DNA from: Acidobacteriota bacterium
GTDB lineage: Bacteria > Acidobacteriota > Terriglobia > Terriglobales > Acidobacteriaceae
Direction of reading: 5' to 3'
Assembly (NCBI GenBank): GCA_021780095.1
Contig: JAJXZK010000252.1
Span: 477 to 25,858 of the forward strand
DNA: 25,382 nt
The notes below the pieces were generated by a model. The model was not told the DNA's origin. It made no database searches and worked only from the letters and a program-made list of their open reading frames with translations. Within the stretch, counting starts at the first letter, position 1. Every line of letters begins with the position of its first letter. This document shows positions 14,089 to 21,994 of this stretch, one piece after another. The translations under genes and the position numbers were made by a program.

Positions 14089-15885
14089 ATGAGGTTTCTG
14101 GGCTTAGCGTTGGACTATGACGGCACGATCGCCAGGGACAATGTTCTGGGCAATGATGTGCGGCAGGCAATTGCTACCCTTCGCGCCCGGAACATCATCG
14201 TATTGATCGTCACTGGACGAATACTGTCCGAACTGGAGCGGGTAGCAGGCAGCCTGCATTTTGTGGATGCCGTGGTCGCCGAGAATGGCGCCGTGATCTA
14301 CGTTCCGGACAGCCGATATACGCAACTTCTCGGGGAGCCTCCTCCCGCCGTCCTTCTGGAAGCGCTTCTAGCTGAAGGAGTTGAATTCAAAGCGGGGCAA
14401 TCGATTGTAGAAGCAGACGCAAAAGATGCATCTCGATTGCTGAACATTTTGCGGGACCGCGAGTTGCCGCACTCTCTTATCTTCAACAGAGGACGAGTCA
14501 TGATTCTCGGCCAGGCCATCAGCAAGGCGACGGGTTTGCGAGAAATTCTTAAGATTCTCCGCTTGTCGCCCCACAACGTGGTGGCCATTGGCGATGCGGA
14601 AAACGACCATGAATTGCTGCGATCCTGCGAGTTCGGGGTCGCGGTCGGCTGGGGCAGCCCGACCCTGATGGCAGCCGCCGACTATGTTCTCCCCGGAAAT
14701 GGTCCTGAATCCGTCGCCCAATACCTTCTTACCCTGGTCGATCAGCGCAGGATTCCACCTTCGCCCAAGAGCCGTCGCAGCGTGTTACTGGGATACACAG
14801 ACTCAGGAGATCCGTTTTCCCTTGCGGTTCGAGGCCGCACCGTATTGGTGGCCGGCGACACAAAATCCGGGAAGTCCTGGGCAGTCGGCCTTCTTTGCGA
14901 ACAATTGATTCTTTTCGGCTACTCCCTTCTGATTGTCGATCCAGAGGGCGACTATACGTCGCTGGAAGCTCTTCCAGGTGTGCTAGTGTTTGGCGGCGAG
15001 GATCCGCTGCCGCGCCCTCGCGATCTGCTGCGCGCATTGCGCCATGGAGATGTCAGTGTCGTGATCGACTTGTCGCACACGCCCCAGGATGTCCGACTCG
15101 ACTACGTGAAAAATCTTCTGCCCTCTGTAGCGATGCTTCGCCACTATACCGGCCTGCCCCATCGCATCGTCGTCGATGAGGCGCACTATTTCCTGCATGA
15201 TGACAGTTCAAAGGAAATGCTGGATCTCGATGTGCTTTCCTGCATTCTGGTCAGCTATCGCGCTTCCAGTCTGCATCCGAATATCCTGGCAAATATGAAA
15301 GTAGTGATCGTCACGCGAGAGTCCGACCCGAAAGAGATCGCTGTACTGCGGCATCTCTGCGGGACATGTGCGGACAGCAGGAGTGAGAGCGAATGGCTCC
15401 AGTCTCTCGGCAACCTGCCGATTGGCGAGGCCGCCGCACTTCCAATAACAACGGAATCGAAGGGCGAGGTCACTCGGATACATCTGACTCCCCGACTGAC
15501 ACCCCATATTCGCCACGCCGCCAAATATATTGATCTTCCAGTGTCCGAAGGGAGTCATTTCGTTTTCTGGAAGAACGGAGTTGTCTCAGAAAAGCGCGCT
15601 CGTACTCTTCGTGAACTCATTTCCGTATTGGAGACATGGCCTGTCTCGGCATTCCACGGCCATCTGAAACGAGGCGACATCTCTCGATGGATTGCAGATG
15701 TGTTTGGGGACTATCCGCTCGCAGCAACCGTGGAGAAAATCGAAAACGAATACGGGACTGAAAAGTTCGCTGACTCGGCGCGGGAAATATCTCGGGCAAT
15801 CCGAACGCGCTATGATTTTGTCGACCCTCTTTCAGACCTGCGTGAAGGGCCGTCGCCCACGAAGCCTCCCTCAGCAGCAAATTAG
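14089..15885 (+). CDS. Fusion protein: HAD phosphatase + HerA/VirB4-like P-loop ATPase
   Basis: A 598-residue protein starting at ATG 14089, preceded by GAGGA; an in-frame TTG at 14077 is less likely. Residues 1-215 form a Cof-type HAD phosphatase with motif I LDYDGT (D9, D11), motif II VTGR (T42), motif III K146 and motif IV GDAEND (D169, D173), all intact. Residues 230-470 form a P-loop ATPase with Walker A GDTKSGKS (256-263), the HerA/VirB4-type LLIVDPEGDY (280-289) and Walker B RIVVDEAH (359-366). Residues 485-555 (HFVFWKNG, RARTLRELISVLETWP, FHGHLKRGDISRWIADVFGD) look like a third small domain resembling DUF5752. It is probably a cytoplasmic soluble protein. Substrate is unknown. It follows the sigma-54 regulator by 50 bases on the same strand. 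Confidence 0.85.
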   Translation: MRFLGLALDYDGTIARDNVLGNDVRQAIATLRARNIIVLIVTGRILSELERVAGSLHFVDAVVAENGAVIYVPDSRYTQLLGEPPPAVLLEALLAEGVEFKAGQSIVEADAKDASRLLNILRDRELPHSLIFNRGRVMILGQAISKATGLREILKILRLSPHNVVAIGDAENDHELLRSCEFGVAVGWGSPTLMAAADYVLPGNGPESVAQYLLTLVDQRRIPPSPKSRRSVLLGYTDSGDPFSLAVRGRTVLVAGDTKSGKSWAVGLLCEQLILFGYSLLIVDPEGDYTSLEALPGVLVFGGEDPLPRPRDLLRALRHGDVSVVIDLSHTPQDVRLDYVKNLLPSVAMLRHYTGLPHRIVVDEAHYFLHDDSSKEMLDLDVLSCILVSYRASSLHPNILANMKVVIVTRESDPKEIAVLRHLCGTCADSRSESEWLQSLGNLPIGEAAALPITTESKGEVTRIHLTPRLTPHIRHAAKYIDLPVSEGSHFVFWKNGVVSEKRARTLRELISVLETWPVSAFHGHLKRGDISRWIADVFGDYPLAATVEKIENEYGTEKFADSAREISRAIRTRYDFVDPLSDLREGPSPTKPPSAAN

Positions 15886-16000
15886 GTGTTCTTGAGCCAG
15901 ACGCCTTTGTTCCGTCCCTCCCACGACGAAAGAAGGGATGCTTGGCGTTGCGCCGCCTTCTGGCCGGGAACTGTCGCTGGCCGCAACCCTTCCCACGCCG

Positions 16001-16825
16001 CTAGGTTCCCGAGGACAACGCGGATGGGGAAGCCACTCGGAGTCCAAGCCAGCCGCGGTTGTGGCGCGTCAATCGATTCACGATCTTGTAGCGATCTCCT
16101 CGATACGTCGACTGCACATGCTCGATGGGTTGGCCATCTTGCAGATAAGAGATTCTTGTGAAGAAGAAGACTGGGCTGCCTTCGGCAATTCGCAGCAGTC
16201 GGGCAACTTCAGTATCCGCAAGGCCTGCCTCCGCAACTTCATCCGCGACGAACATATTGATGCCATAATGTTCCGACAGCACTGCATACAGGGACTGGCG
16301 TGGATCGAACTTGTCCAACAAATCTGGACATGCGCGGAGAGGCAGAGAACTCGTCTCAATTCCCATCGGCACGCTGTTCGCCTGCCGAATGCGCTTCAGG
16401 TGGATGATTTTCTCGCCAGCGCGAAGACGAAGAGCTTCGGCCACTCCTGCGCTGGGTTGCTTCATCTGGAACGAAAGCACCTTCGATCTGGGAGTAGATC
16501 CGCGGGCCTTTATGTCTTCGCTAAAAGACAGCACCTGGCGGAAATCTTTCTCCAGCTTGATCCCTGAAACGAAGGTTCCTTTGCCTTGCCGGCTGTAAAC
16601 GATGCCAAGCTCACAGAGCGACTTGATTGCTTGGCGCACGGTCATCTGGCTTACTCCCAGGCTCGCGGCAATTTCTTGCGCGGCAGGGATTGACTCGCCT
16701 GGCTTCAGCGCTCCCGACCGGATCTGATCCAGAAGGCGCTCCTGGATTTGCCGGTAGAGAGGGACGAAGCTGCCATGGGTGAGCTGCGGTAGCGACGCGA
16801 TTGTTCTCTTCATTGAAATGACCAT
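16001..16825 (-). CDS. GntR family regulator, HutC/UTRA type
   Basis: A 274-residue regulator. The N-terminal winged helix (about 20-90) has LYRQIQERLLDQIRSGALKP, then IAASLGVSQMTVRQAIKSL and RQGKGTFV, standard for GntR. The C-terminal UTRA ligand domain (about 105-255) has VLSFSEDIKARG and a closing SPVFFFTRISYLQDGQPIEH, typical of HutC/NagR/TreR proteins that sense sugar phosphates or other small metabolites. Start at 16825 is preceded by GGA; M5 (16813) is possible. It lies 98 bases downstream of the PIG-L deacetylase on the same strand and next to the divergent sugar operon, so it most likely represses that locus and is released by an amino-sugar or sugar phosphate. Confidence 0.93.
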   Translation of the reverse strand: MVISMKRTIASLPQLTHGSFVPLYRQIQERLLDQIRSGALKPGESIPAAQEIAASLGVSQMTVRQAIKSLCELGIVYSRQGKGTFVSGIKLEKDFRQVLSFSEDIKARGSTPRSKVLSFQMKQPSAGVAEALRLRAGEKIIHLKRIRQANSVPMGIETSSLPLRACPDLLDKFDPRQSLYAVLSEHYGINMFVADEVAEAGLADTEVARLLRIAEGSPVFFFTRISYLQDGQPIEHVQSTYRGDRYKIVNRLTRHNRGWLGLRVASPSALSSGT

Positions 16826-16923
16826 CGATCCAAAAGAATTTCAGAAGCTTTCAAATTTTGCCGGCCCTTCTCACCAGCATCTTCCGTTGCCGCAGCGAAG
16901 GACCGAAGCGATGCAGCAGAAGC

Positions 16924-17748
16924 CTAAAGGGCGTGAACATGACGAACGCGCTGCTCAGGCGACGACATTAGAGCCACCGCTTTTGCAAAATTCGAGACAC
17001 ACCCGCGCGCGACTGCCAGGCTGCCGTAGTAATCGCTGTAGCGGAATCCGTTTTCACCGCGCCACATGGGAAATATCGCGCAAGCATTCATCCAACGCTC
17101 AAACACCGGAGTTATGTCCAAATAGGTGTCTGGGACAAAGCCGTTGGCGTCTTCCCAGTTGTCGTCGAAAAACAACCTAGCGACAGAGTGGGGCGGAAGA
17201 TTGCGTACCATCGCCGGAAGCGCGGCATAAAATATTGCGTCTTGAACGATGTCGTAACATGCCTGATGGTCCTTGTGCCAGCTTCCTCGCCAATGGGTCA
17301 CGATGACATCCGGCTTATATTGTCGAATCAAATCGCAGACCGCGAATTTCGCCTGGTCGTTTACCGGAATTTCTCCGTCGGGATAAGTAAGGAACAATGC
17401 CTCCGCGCCTATGGAAGTTGCCGCTTTTGTGGCCGACTCACGCTGCGCTTTTCCATATTGGCTGGGTGTAATGGTGGCAGATCCACTTTCCCCCAAAGAG
17501 AGACTCAACAATGAGCCTTTGCCACCCTGATGAATTGCGAGTGCCACTGGCGCGCCCATGGCAAAAAAGGCGTCTCCCGGATGAGCCGCGATTGCCATCA
17601 TGTTGCGAGGTTTGTCATTCGCGCTAGAGATCTCGCTCGGCGGGCGCCCCGGCATGACGCCAGCCTGCAGAGGGCGGCCCGCTATGGAAAGCGCAGCCAT
17701 GCTGACCCCGGCTTCTTTCAGAAAATTCCTCCGCGTTGAGTCGCTCAT
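16924..17748 (-). CDS. Tat-exported PIG-L/LmbE family deacetylase
   Basis: A 274-residue protein with a twin-arginine signal (STRRNFLKEAG, then a hydrophobic SMAALSIAG) for folded export. The PIG-L core follows: MAIAAHPGDAFFAMG at 51-65 and THWRGSWHKDHQA at 151-163, in which H56, D59 and H161 correspond to the zinc ligands of the family. In characterised members (such as MshB) the first motif is AHPDD and the first Asp is the general base; here that position is Gly58, so catalysis would need another residue or differ. Family enzymes remove N-acetyl groups from amino sugars. GGAGG precedes the ATG. It is transcribed divergently from the SIS/GH42/ROK/MFS operon, and the GntR gene follows it. 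Confidence 0.88.
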   Translation of the reverse strand: MSDSTRRNFLKEAGVSMAALSIAGRPLQAGVMPGRPPSEISSANDKPRNMMAIAAHPGDAFFAMGAPVALAIHQGGKGSLLSLSLGESGSATITPSQYGKAQRESATKAATSIGAEALFLTYPDGEIPVNDQAKFAVCDLIRQYKPDVIVTHWRGSWHKDHQACYDIVQDAIFYAALPAMVRNLPPHSVARLFFDDNWEDANGFVPDTYLDITPVFERWMNACAIFPMWRGENGFRYSDYYGSLAVARGCVSNFAKAVALMSSPEQRVRHVHAL

Positions 17749-17883
17749 GCTTCAGCTTCCTCCTTGCTTTCCCCTATGAACTTTCCGCAACACATCTAGA
17801 AGACTAGGTGACATACAGTATATTGGAATGATACAAAGTTATTTCGAACAAATTTTTCTTCGCCCATTGGGAGGAACATAAAA
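17749..17883. promoter_or_regulatory. Divergent promoter region of the sugar cluster with possible operator
   Basis: This 135-base AT-rich gap between the PIG-L gene and the SIS gene must hold promoters for both directions. It contains the palindrome ATACAGTAT (17813-17821) and an overlapping GTAT-N9-ATAC (17818-17834) around a TATATT that could be a -10 box. Symmetric short elements like these are plausible GntR binding sites, but the match to a known operator is not made. Confidence 0.35.
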
Positions 17884-18633
17884 ATGTCCGCAGAAGCATA
17901 TCTGGTTCGCGCTGAAGAGACCATCGTAGCCATCCGGCAAACACAAGCAAAGAAAATTGAGGAGGCCGCGGCAGTTTTTGCCACCTCCATCCAGGCGGGC
18001 GGCAAAGTCTACCTGTTTGGAAGCGGACATTCCGTGATTCCCGTGCTGGACATTTTTCCTCGCTACGGCAGCTTTGTAGGGTTTCAGCCCATCTACGACC
18101 CTAGGCTCATGTGGTTCAACGTTGTCGGTCCCGGAGGAGCAAGAGAGTTGCTCTGGCTTGAGAGAACGGAAGGGTACGCTTCGGTGGTGCTGCAGAGTTA
18201 CGAACTGGAGTCTCGCGATTCCATCCTGATCTTTTCCCACGGTGGCTTGAACGCTGCGCCGATTGAAATGGCGCTCGAGGCTAAGAAGAAGGGCCTCACC
18301 GTGGTCTCTGTGTCTTCCCACCAAAACCATAAACAGGCAAAGCCCACGCATTCCAGTGGCAAAGACCTTGCGGATGCTTCCGACATTGCGATCGACAATT
18401 GCGTGCCGCCGGAAGATGCGTTGGTAGGCGTGGAGGGCATTAAAGAAAGATTCGCAGCTGGTTCTACGGTGGCCGCCGTCTCCATCGCCATGGCGCTTGT
18501 GGCGGAAACCGGCGTCAGGCTTGTACGTGCCGGAGTGAAGCCGCCAACATTTGTGTCCCCCAACGTCGGGCTGCCTGCGGACCACAACCAGAACGTGTTC
18601 CGCGCATATGAGCGGTTTGTTCGCGGTCGCTAG
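17884..18633 (+). CDS. SIS domain protein, UPF0309-like
   Basis: A 249-residue protein with one sugar isomerase (SIS) domain: VYLFGSGHSVIPVLDIFPRY at 42-61, the phosphosugar-binding strand SILIFSHGGLNAAPIEMA at 113-130, and VVSVSS at 140-145. The motifs GSGHS, FPRYGSFVG and IYDPRLMW follow the UPF0309 pattern. SIS proteins bind phosphosugars and include isomerases, deaminases, etherases and regulators; the exact reaction here is unknown. GGGAGGAA precedes the ATG. It is the first gene of a probable four-gene operon with GH42, ROK and MFS genes, and so a candidate for the phosphosugar step of the pathway. Confidence 0.9.
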   Translation: MSAEAYLVRAEETIVAIRQTQAKKIEEAAAVFATSIQAGGKVYLFGSGHSVIPVLDIFPRYGSFVGFQPIYDPRLMWFNVVGPGGARELLWLERTEGYASVVLQSYELESRDSILIFSHGGLNAAPIEMALEAKKKGLTVVSVSSHQNHKQAKPTHSSGKDLADASDIAIDNCVPPEDALVGVEGIKERFAAGSTVAAVSIAMALVAETGVRLVRAGVKPPTFVSPNVGLPADHNQNVFRAYERFVRGR

Positions 18634-18687
18634 GTCCTCTCACTCAAGACGGAACCCATTCCTCGATTGTTGATCCATGGGGGAGAA

Positions 18688-21000
18688 ATGAAACGTATTT
18701 TGGCCGGAAGTCTCGCGGCCGTTCTGATGGCCGGGGTCGCGCTCACGCAGTCCCCCGCAGCGAGCGTAACTACTTTAGCGGCCAGGCAGACTTCACCTGC
18801 CCCGCCCGCATTTTTTCCCATGGCCGTCTGGTACAGCGGAGGCAAGGCGAGGGCTCCCATGCTTGGGCCTGTGGACGCGAACTCCGACCGGCAATGGGGC
18901 GGGGACCTGGACCAGATCAAACGCGTGGGCTTCAACACCGTGAAGACCTGGATCGACTGGTCCACCGCGGAACCTGCCCCCGGCGTTTTCGATTTCAAAA
19001 ATCTGGACCTGCTGATGAAGCTGGCCCACCAGCGCGGTCTGCGCGTGATTGTGCAGATCTATATGGACTCCGCGCCAGACTGGGTCGGCCAGCGCTTCCC
19101 GGATGCGCGTTTTGTCGATCGAAGCGGCGCGGTAATTACGTCGCAGGCTGCCCCTGGGTATTGCGTGGATGATCGGGCGTTGCGGGCAAAAATGGTGGAA
19201 TTCTACGTAGCGCTTTCCAAGGATGCCAAACGCTTCCCCGCGCTCTACGGATGGGACGTGTGGAGCGAGCCGCACATCATCAACTGGGCGGAAATTTCTT
19301 ACCTGAAGGACCCGGAGTTTTGCTACTGCCGTTACAGTCAGGAGCGGTTCCGGCAATGGCTGCAGGCAAAATACAAGACCCTTGATGCATTGAATGCCGC
19401 GTGGTATCGGCGCTTCACCAGTTGGGACCAAGTTACGCCGCCGCGATTTTCTACCATCCTTTCCTACGCGGATTACCTGGATTGGCGCGCCTTCATCGAT
19501 GACAAGCTGGCGGAAGATCTGCATACGCGCGTTGTCGCCATTCGCAGCGCCGATCCCGGCCATTCGATTACCAGCCACGCCGACGATCCAGGTCTCTTCA
19601 TTTCTCCCACAGATGGCTACGGACAGCCGGACGACTGGAAAATGTCGAAGGCTGCGGACTTCTTTGGGACCTCAATCTACCCGAACATGGTGCGCATGTG
19701 GCCGGATTGGATGCTGGCCTCCGGGCTGGACTTTATTCGCTCCGCCGGTCACAGCTACGGCAAGGGTTTCTGGATTGGCGAATTGCAGGCTGGCCAGGGC
19801 GTCAGCGGCATGAGAATTGCTCAGCCGGTGACGGCGCAGAATGAGCAGTTTTGGCTGTGGCAGGTCGTCGCCCACGGTGCGCGGGAAGTTGCTGTGTATG
19901 CGTGGTACCCGATGAGCTCCGGCTACGAGTCAGGAGGCTACGGGCTGATCAATCTCGATGGCTCGGTGACCGATCGAGCGAAGGCTGCGGGTGCAATCGC
20001 GCATGTAGTCGGACAAAACGCCGCAGGAATCAATCGCGCGCAACCGGCCCCAGCCCAGGTCGCGATCCTGTATGACCGTCTCTCCTACATGGTGGGCGGC
20101 ACCGAACCCAGCAACGTAGTCCTCGGCAACGCCGAACGCGATTCGCTCTACGGTGTCTATCGCGCATTCTGGAAAGACCAAATTCCTGTCGACTTTCTGA
20201 ATGCTCCCACACTCGCGCTCGCAGACCTGCGCCCCTATAAAATCGTCTTTCTGCCGTATCCCGTGATGCTGTCCGAACAAGTCGCCGATGCCCTAAAGGA
20301 ATACGTCGCTCAGGGAGGCACCGCCGTTGCCGAAGCGCGTCTGGCATGGAACGACGCACGGGGATACGCGAGTCCGGTCATTCCTGGCTTCGGGCTTGAC
20401 CAGGTGTTTGGCGCTCACGAGAGCTCCATCCATCCGGAATCTGAACCGCGTCTGATTCTTCAGTCGTCGGCAGCATTGTCCGGCCTGAAGGGAGGCGACG
20501 TCATTGATGGCGCTGCGTTTGAAGAAGACCTGCAGCCCCTCGCAACGGCGTCCGTACTTGCGCATTTTTCTGACGGTGAACCAGCCATTGTTGAGAACTC
20601 CTTCGGCCGCGGAAAGGCGATCCTTGCCGGTTCTTTCGTCGGTCTGGCGTATCAACAGAAACAGCATGCCGTAACAGGGGAATTTCTCGTATCGCTGGCC
20701 AGCGCTGCCGGTGTAACGGAGGAAGTTCACGTGTCCGGCCCGGGAACATCGGAGGTGGAAGTTCGCCGGCTCATCAGCGAGAGCGAGCAGTTCATTTTCG
20801 TTTTCAACCATTCCGCCAATCCCGCTAACACTACGATTTCTCTGCGGTTGCCATGGCACGTACAGAATGCGCGCGATCTTGTCACCGATGAAAAACTAGC
20901 CGCGTCTGAAATCCAGACTTCGGCGAATGGCGAAGAGACTGTGCTCAGGAAAGACCTCGCGCCCAAGGCCATCTGGGTCCTCCGGTTGGATAGAAAATGA
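18688..21000 (+). CDS. Exported glycoside hydrolase, GH42-like beta-galactosidase
   Basis: A 770-residue protein. The start at 18688 follows GGGGGAGAA and leads straight into a signal peptide (MKRILAGSLAAVLMAGVALT); an upstream TTG is not needed. Residues about 60-420 form a TIM barrel of the GH42 type: GFNTVKTWIDWSTAEPAPG, then YGWDVWSEPH and FWIGELQAG. E194 (WSEP) and E365 (GELQ) are the likely acid/base and nucleophile. In clan GH-A the residue before the acid/base Glu is almost always Asn; here it is Ser193. After the barrel, AQVAILYDRLSYMVGG starts a flavodoxin-like GH42 trimerisation domain, and a beta C-terminal domain follows. Substrate may not be lactose-like. Its stop overlaps the ROK gene ATG by four bases (ATGA). 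Confidence 0.88.
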   Translation: MKRILAGSLAAVLMAGVALTQSPAASVTTLAARQTSPAPPAFFPMAVWYSGGKARAPMLGPVDANSDRQWGGDLDQIKRVGFNTVKTWIDWSTAEPAPGVFDFKNLDLLMKLAHQRGLRVIVQIYMDSAPDWVGQRFPDARFVDRSGAVITSQAAPGYCVDDRALRAKMVEFYVALSKDAKRFPALYGWDVWSEPHIINWAEISYLKDPEFCYCRYSQERFRQWLQAKYKTLDALNAAWYRRFTSWDQVTPPRFSTILSYADYLDWRAFIDDKLAEDLHTRVVAIRSADPGHSITSHADDPGLFISPTDGYGQPDDWKMSKAADFFGTSIYPNMVRMWPDWMLASGLDFIRSAGHSYGKGFWIGELQAGQGVSGMRIAQPVTAQNEQFWLWQVVAHGAREVAVYAWYPMSSGYESGGYGLINLDGSVTDRAKAAGAIAHVVGQNAAGINRAQPAPAQVAILYDRLSYMVGGTEPSNVVLGNAERDSLYGVYRAFWKDQIPVDFLNAPTLALADLRPYKIVFLPYPVMLSEQVADALKEYVAQGGTAVAEARLAWNDARGYASPVIPGFGLDQVFGAHESSIHPESEPRLILQSSAALSGLKGGDVIDGAAFEEDLQPLATASVLAHFSDGEPAIVENSFGRGKAILAGSFVGLAYQQKQHAVTGEFLVSLASAAGVTEEVHVSGPGTSEVEVRRLISESEQFIFVFNHSANPANTTISLRLPWHVQNARDLVTDEKLAASEIQTSANGEETVLRKDLAPKAIWVLRLDRK

Positions 21001-21944
21001 CCGCGCGGGTTCGCCCACCAAGACGCGTCGCACAGCAACAAGGAGAAGCCGTAGGACCGTTTGCGCTGGTGGTCGATCTTGGAGGCACAAAGATTGCGGC
21101 GGCGCGCGTGGATACTGCGGGCAAGATCACGCACCACCGCATAGCCCCAACCCCGGCCGCCGGCGGCGAGGCCGTCGTTGACGCCGTGATCGACATCCTC
21201 CATCGACTACCGCAACAAGGCGTCTGTGCGCTCGCGGTTGATGTGCCGGGCTTGGCTTATATCGACGGAAGCGTGTGGGCGCCAAATCTTTCCGGCTGGA
21301 ATCGCATGCCCCTGGGCGCGAAGCTCAGCGCGCATTTTGAGTTGCCGGCGTTGGTAGAAAGCGACCGCAATGCATTCGTCACTGGCGAGGCCTGGCAAGG
21401 CGCTGCAAGGAACTGCCGCGATGTTGTGTTTCTCGCCATCGGCACTGGAATTGGCGCAGGCATCATTAGCGGTGGGCGCCTTCTGCGCGGGTCGGGTGAA
21501 CTGGCCGGCTGCCTCGGCTGGATGGCAACGAGTTCTCGCTTTCTTCCTCAATACAAAGAGATCGGCTGTCTGGAGTCGCACTTGGCAGGCCCGGCAATTG
21601 CCCGGGAGGCCAGCCGAATTCGAAAAACTGCGACCACCACACGCGAGTTGATTCAGCTGGCCCGGCAAGGCGACCCGGCGGCAAAAAAAGTGATCGCACA
21701 CACCGGAGAATATCTCGGTCTCGCTCTGGCGAATCTGGTGAGCATCCTGAATCCGGAGATGATCGTCGTTGGCGGTGGTGTGGCGACGGCAGGAAATCTA
21801 TTGCTGGCTCCGGCGCGCGAGACAATGCGACAGTGGGCTCAGCCGCTGGCAAGCAAGCAAGTGCGGGTTGTACGTTCACGTCTGGGTGCACGAGCGGCGC
21901 TGCTGGGTATGGCGAAGATGGCCTTCGATCTGGCTGCACGCTGA
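20997..21944 (+). CDS. ROK family sugar kinase (zinc motif degenerate)
   Basis: A 315-residue protein with ROK signatures: the N-terminal phosphate loop VVDLGGTKIAAARVD (D27), the sugar-binding VESDRNAF with catalytic-position D123, and GTGIGAGII (149-157). The first 20 residues are a poorly conserved extension. The usual ROK block GExGH...CxCGxxGCxE is altered: GELAGCLGWM replaces the His-containing part and only one cysteine (GCLES, C191) remains, so the structural zinc is probably lost. ROK kinases phosphorylate hexoses or N-acetylhexosamines. Its ATG overlaps the GH42 stop (ATGA), which implies translational coupling, and it precedes the MFS gene by 50 bases. Absence of a helix-turn-helix excludes a NagC-type repressor. 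Confidence 0.92.
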   Translation: MTARVRPPRRVAQQQGEAVGPFALVVDLGGTKIAAARVDTAGKITHHRIAPTPAAGGEAVVDAVIDILHRLPQQGVCALAVDVPGLAYIDGSVWAPNLSGWNRMPLGAKLSAHFELPALVESDRNAFVTGEAWQGAARNCRDVVFLAIGTGIGAGIISGGRLLRGSGELAGCLGWMATSSRFLPQYKEIGCLESHLAGPAIAREASRIRKTATTTRELIQLARQGDPAAKKVIAHTGEYLGLALANLVSILNPEMIVVGGGVATAGNLLLAPARETMRQWAQPLASKQVRVVRSRLGARAALLGMAKMAFDLAAR

Positions 21945-21994
21945 GCGATAGCTAACGCTGAACCTGCGGACATGATGAGACAAAGACATCTGCC

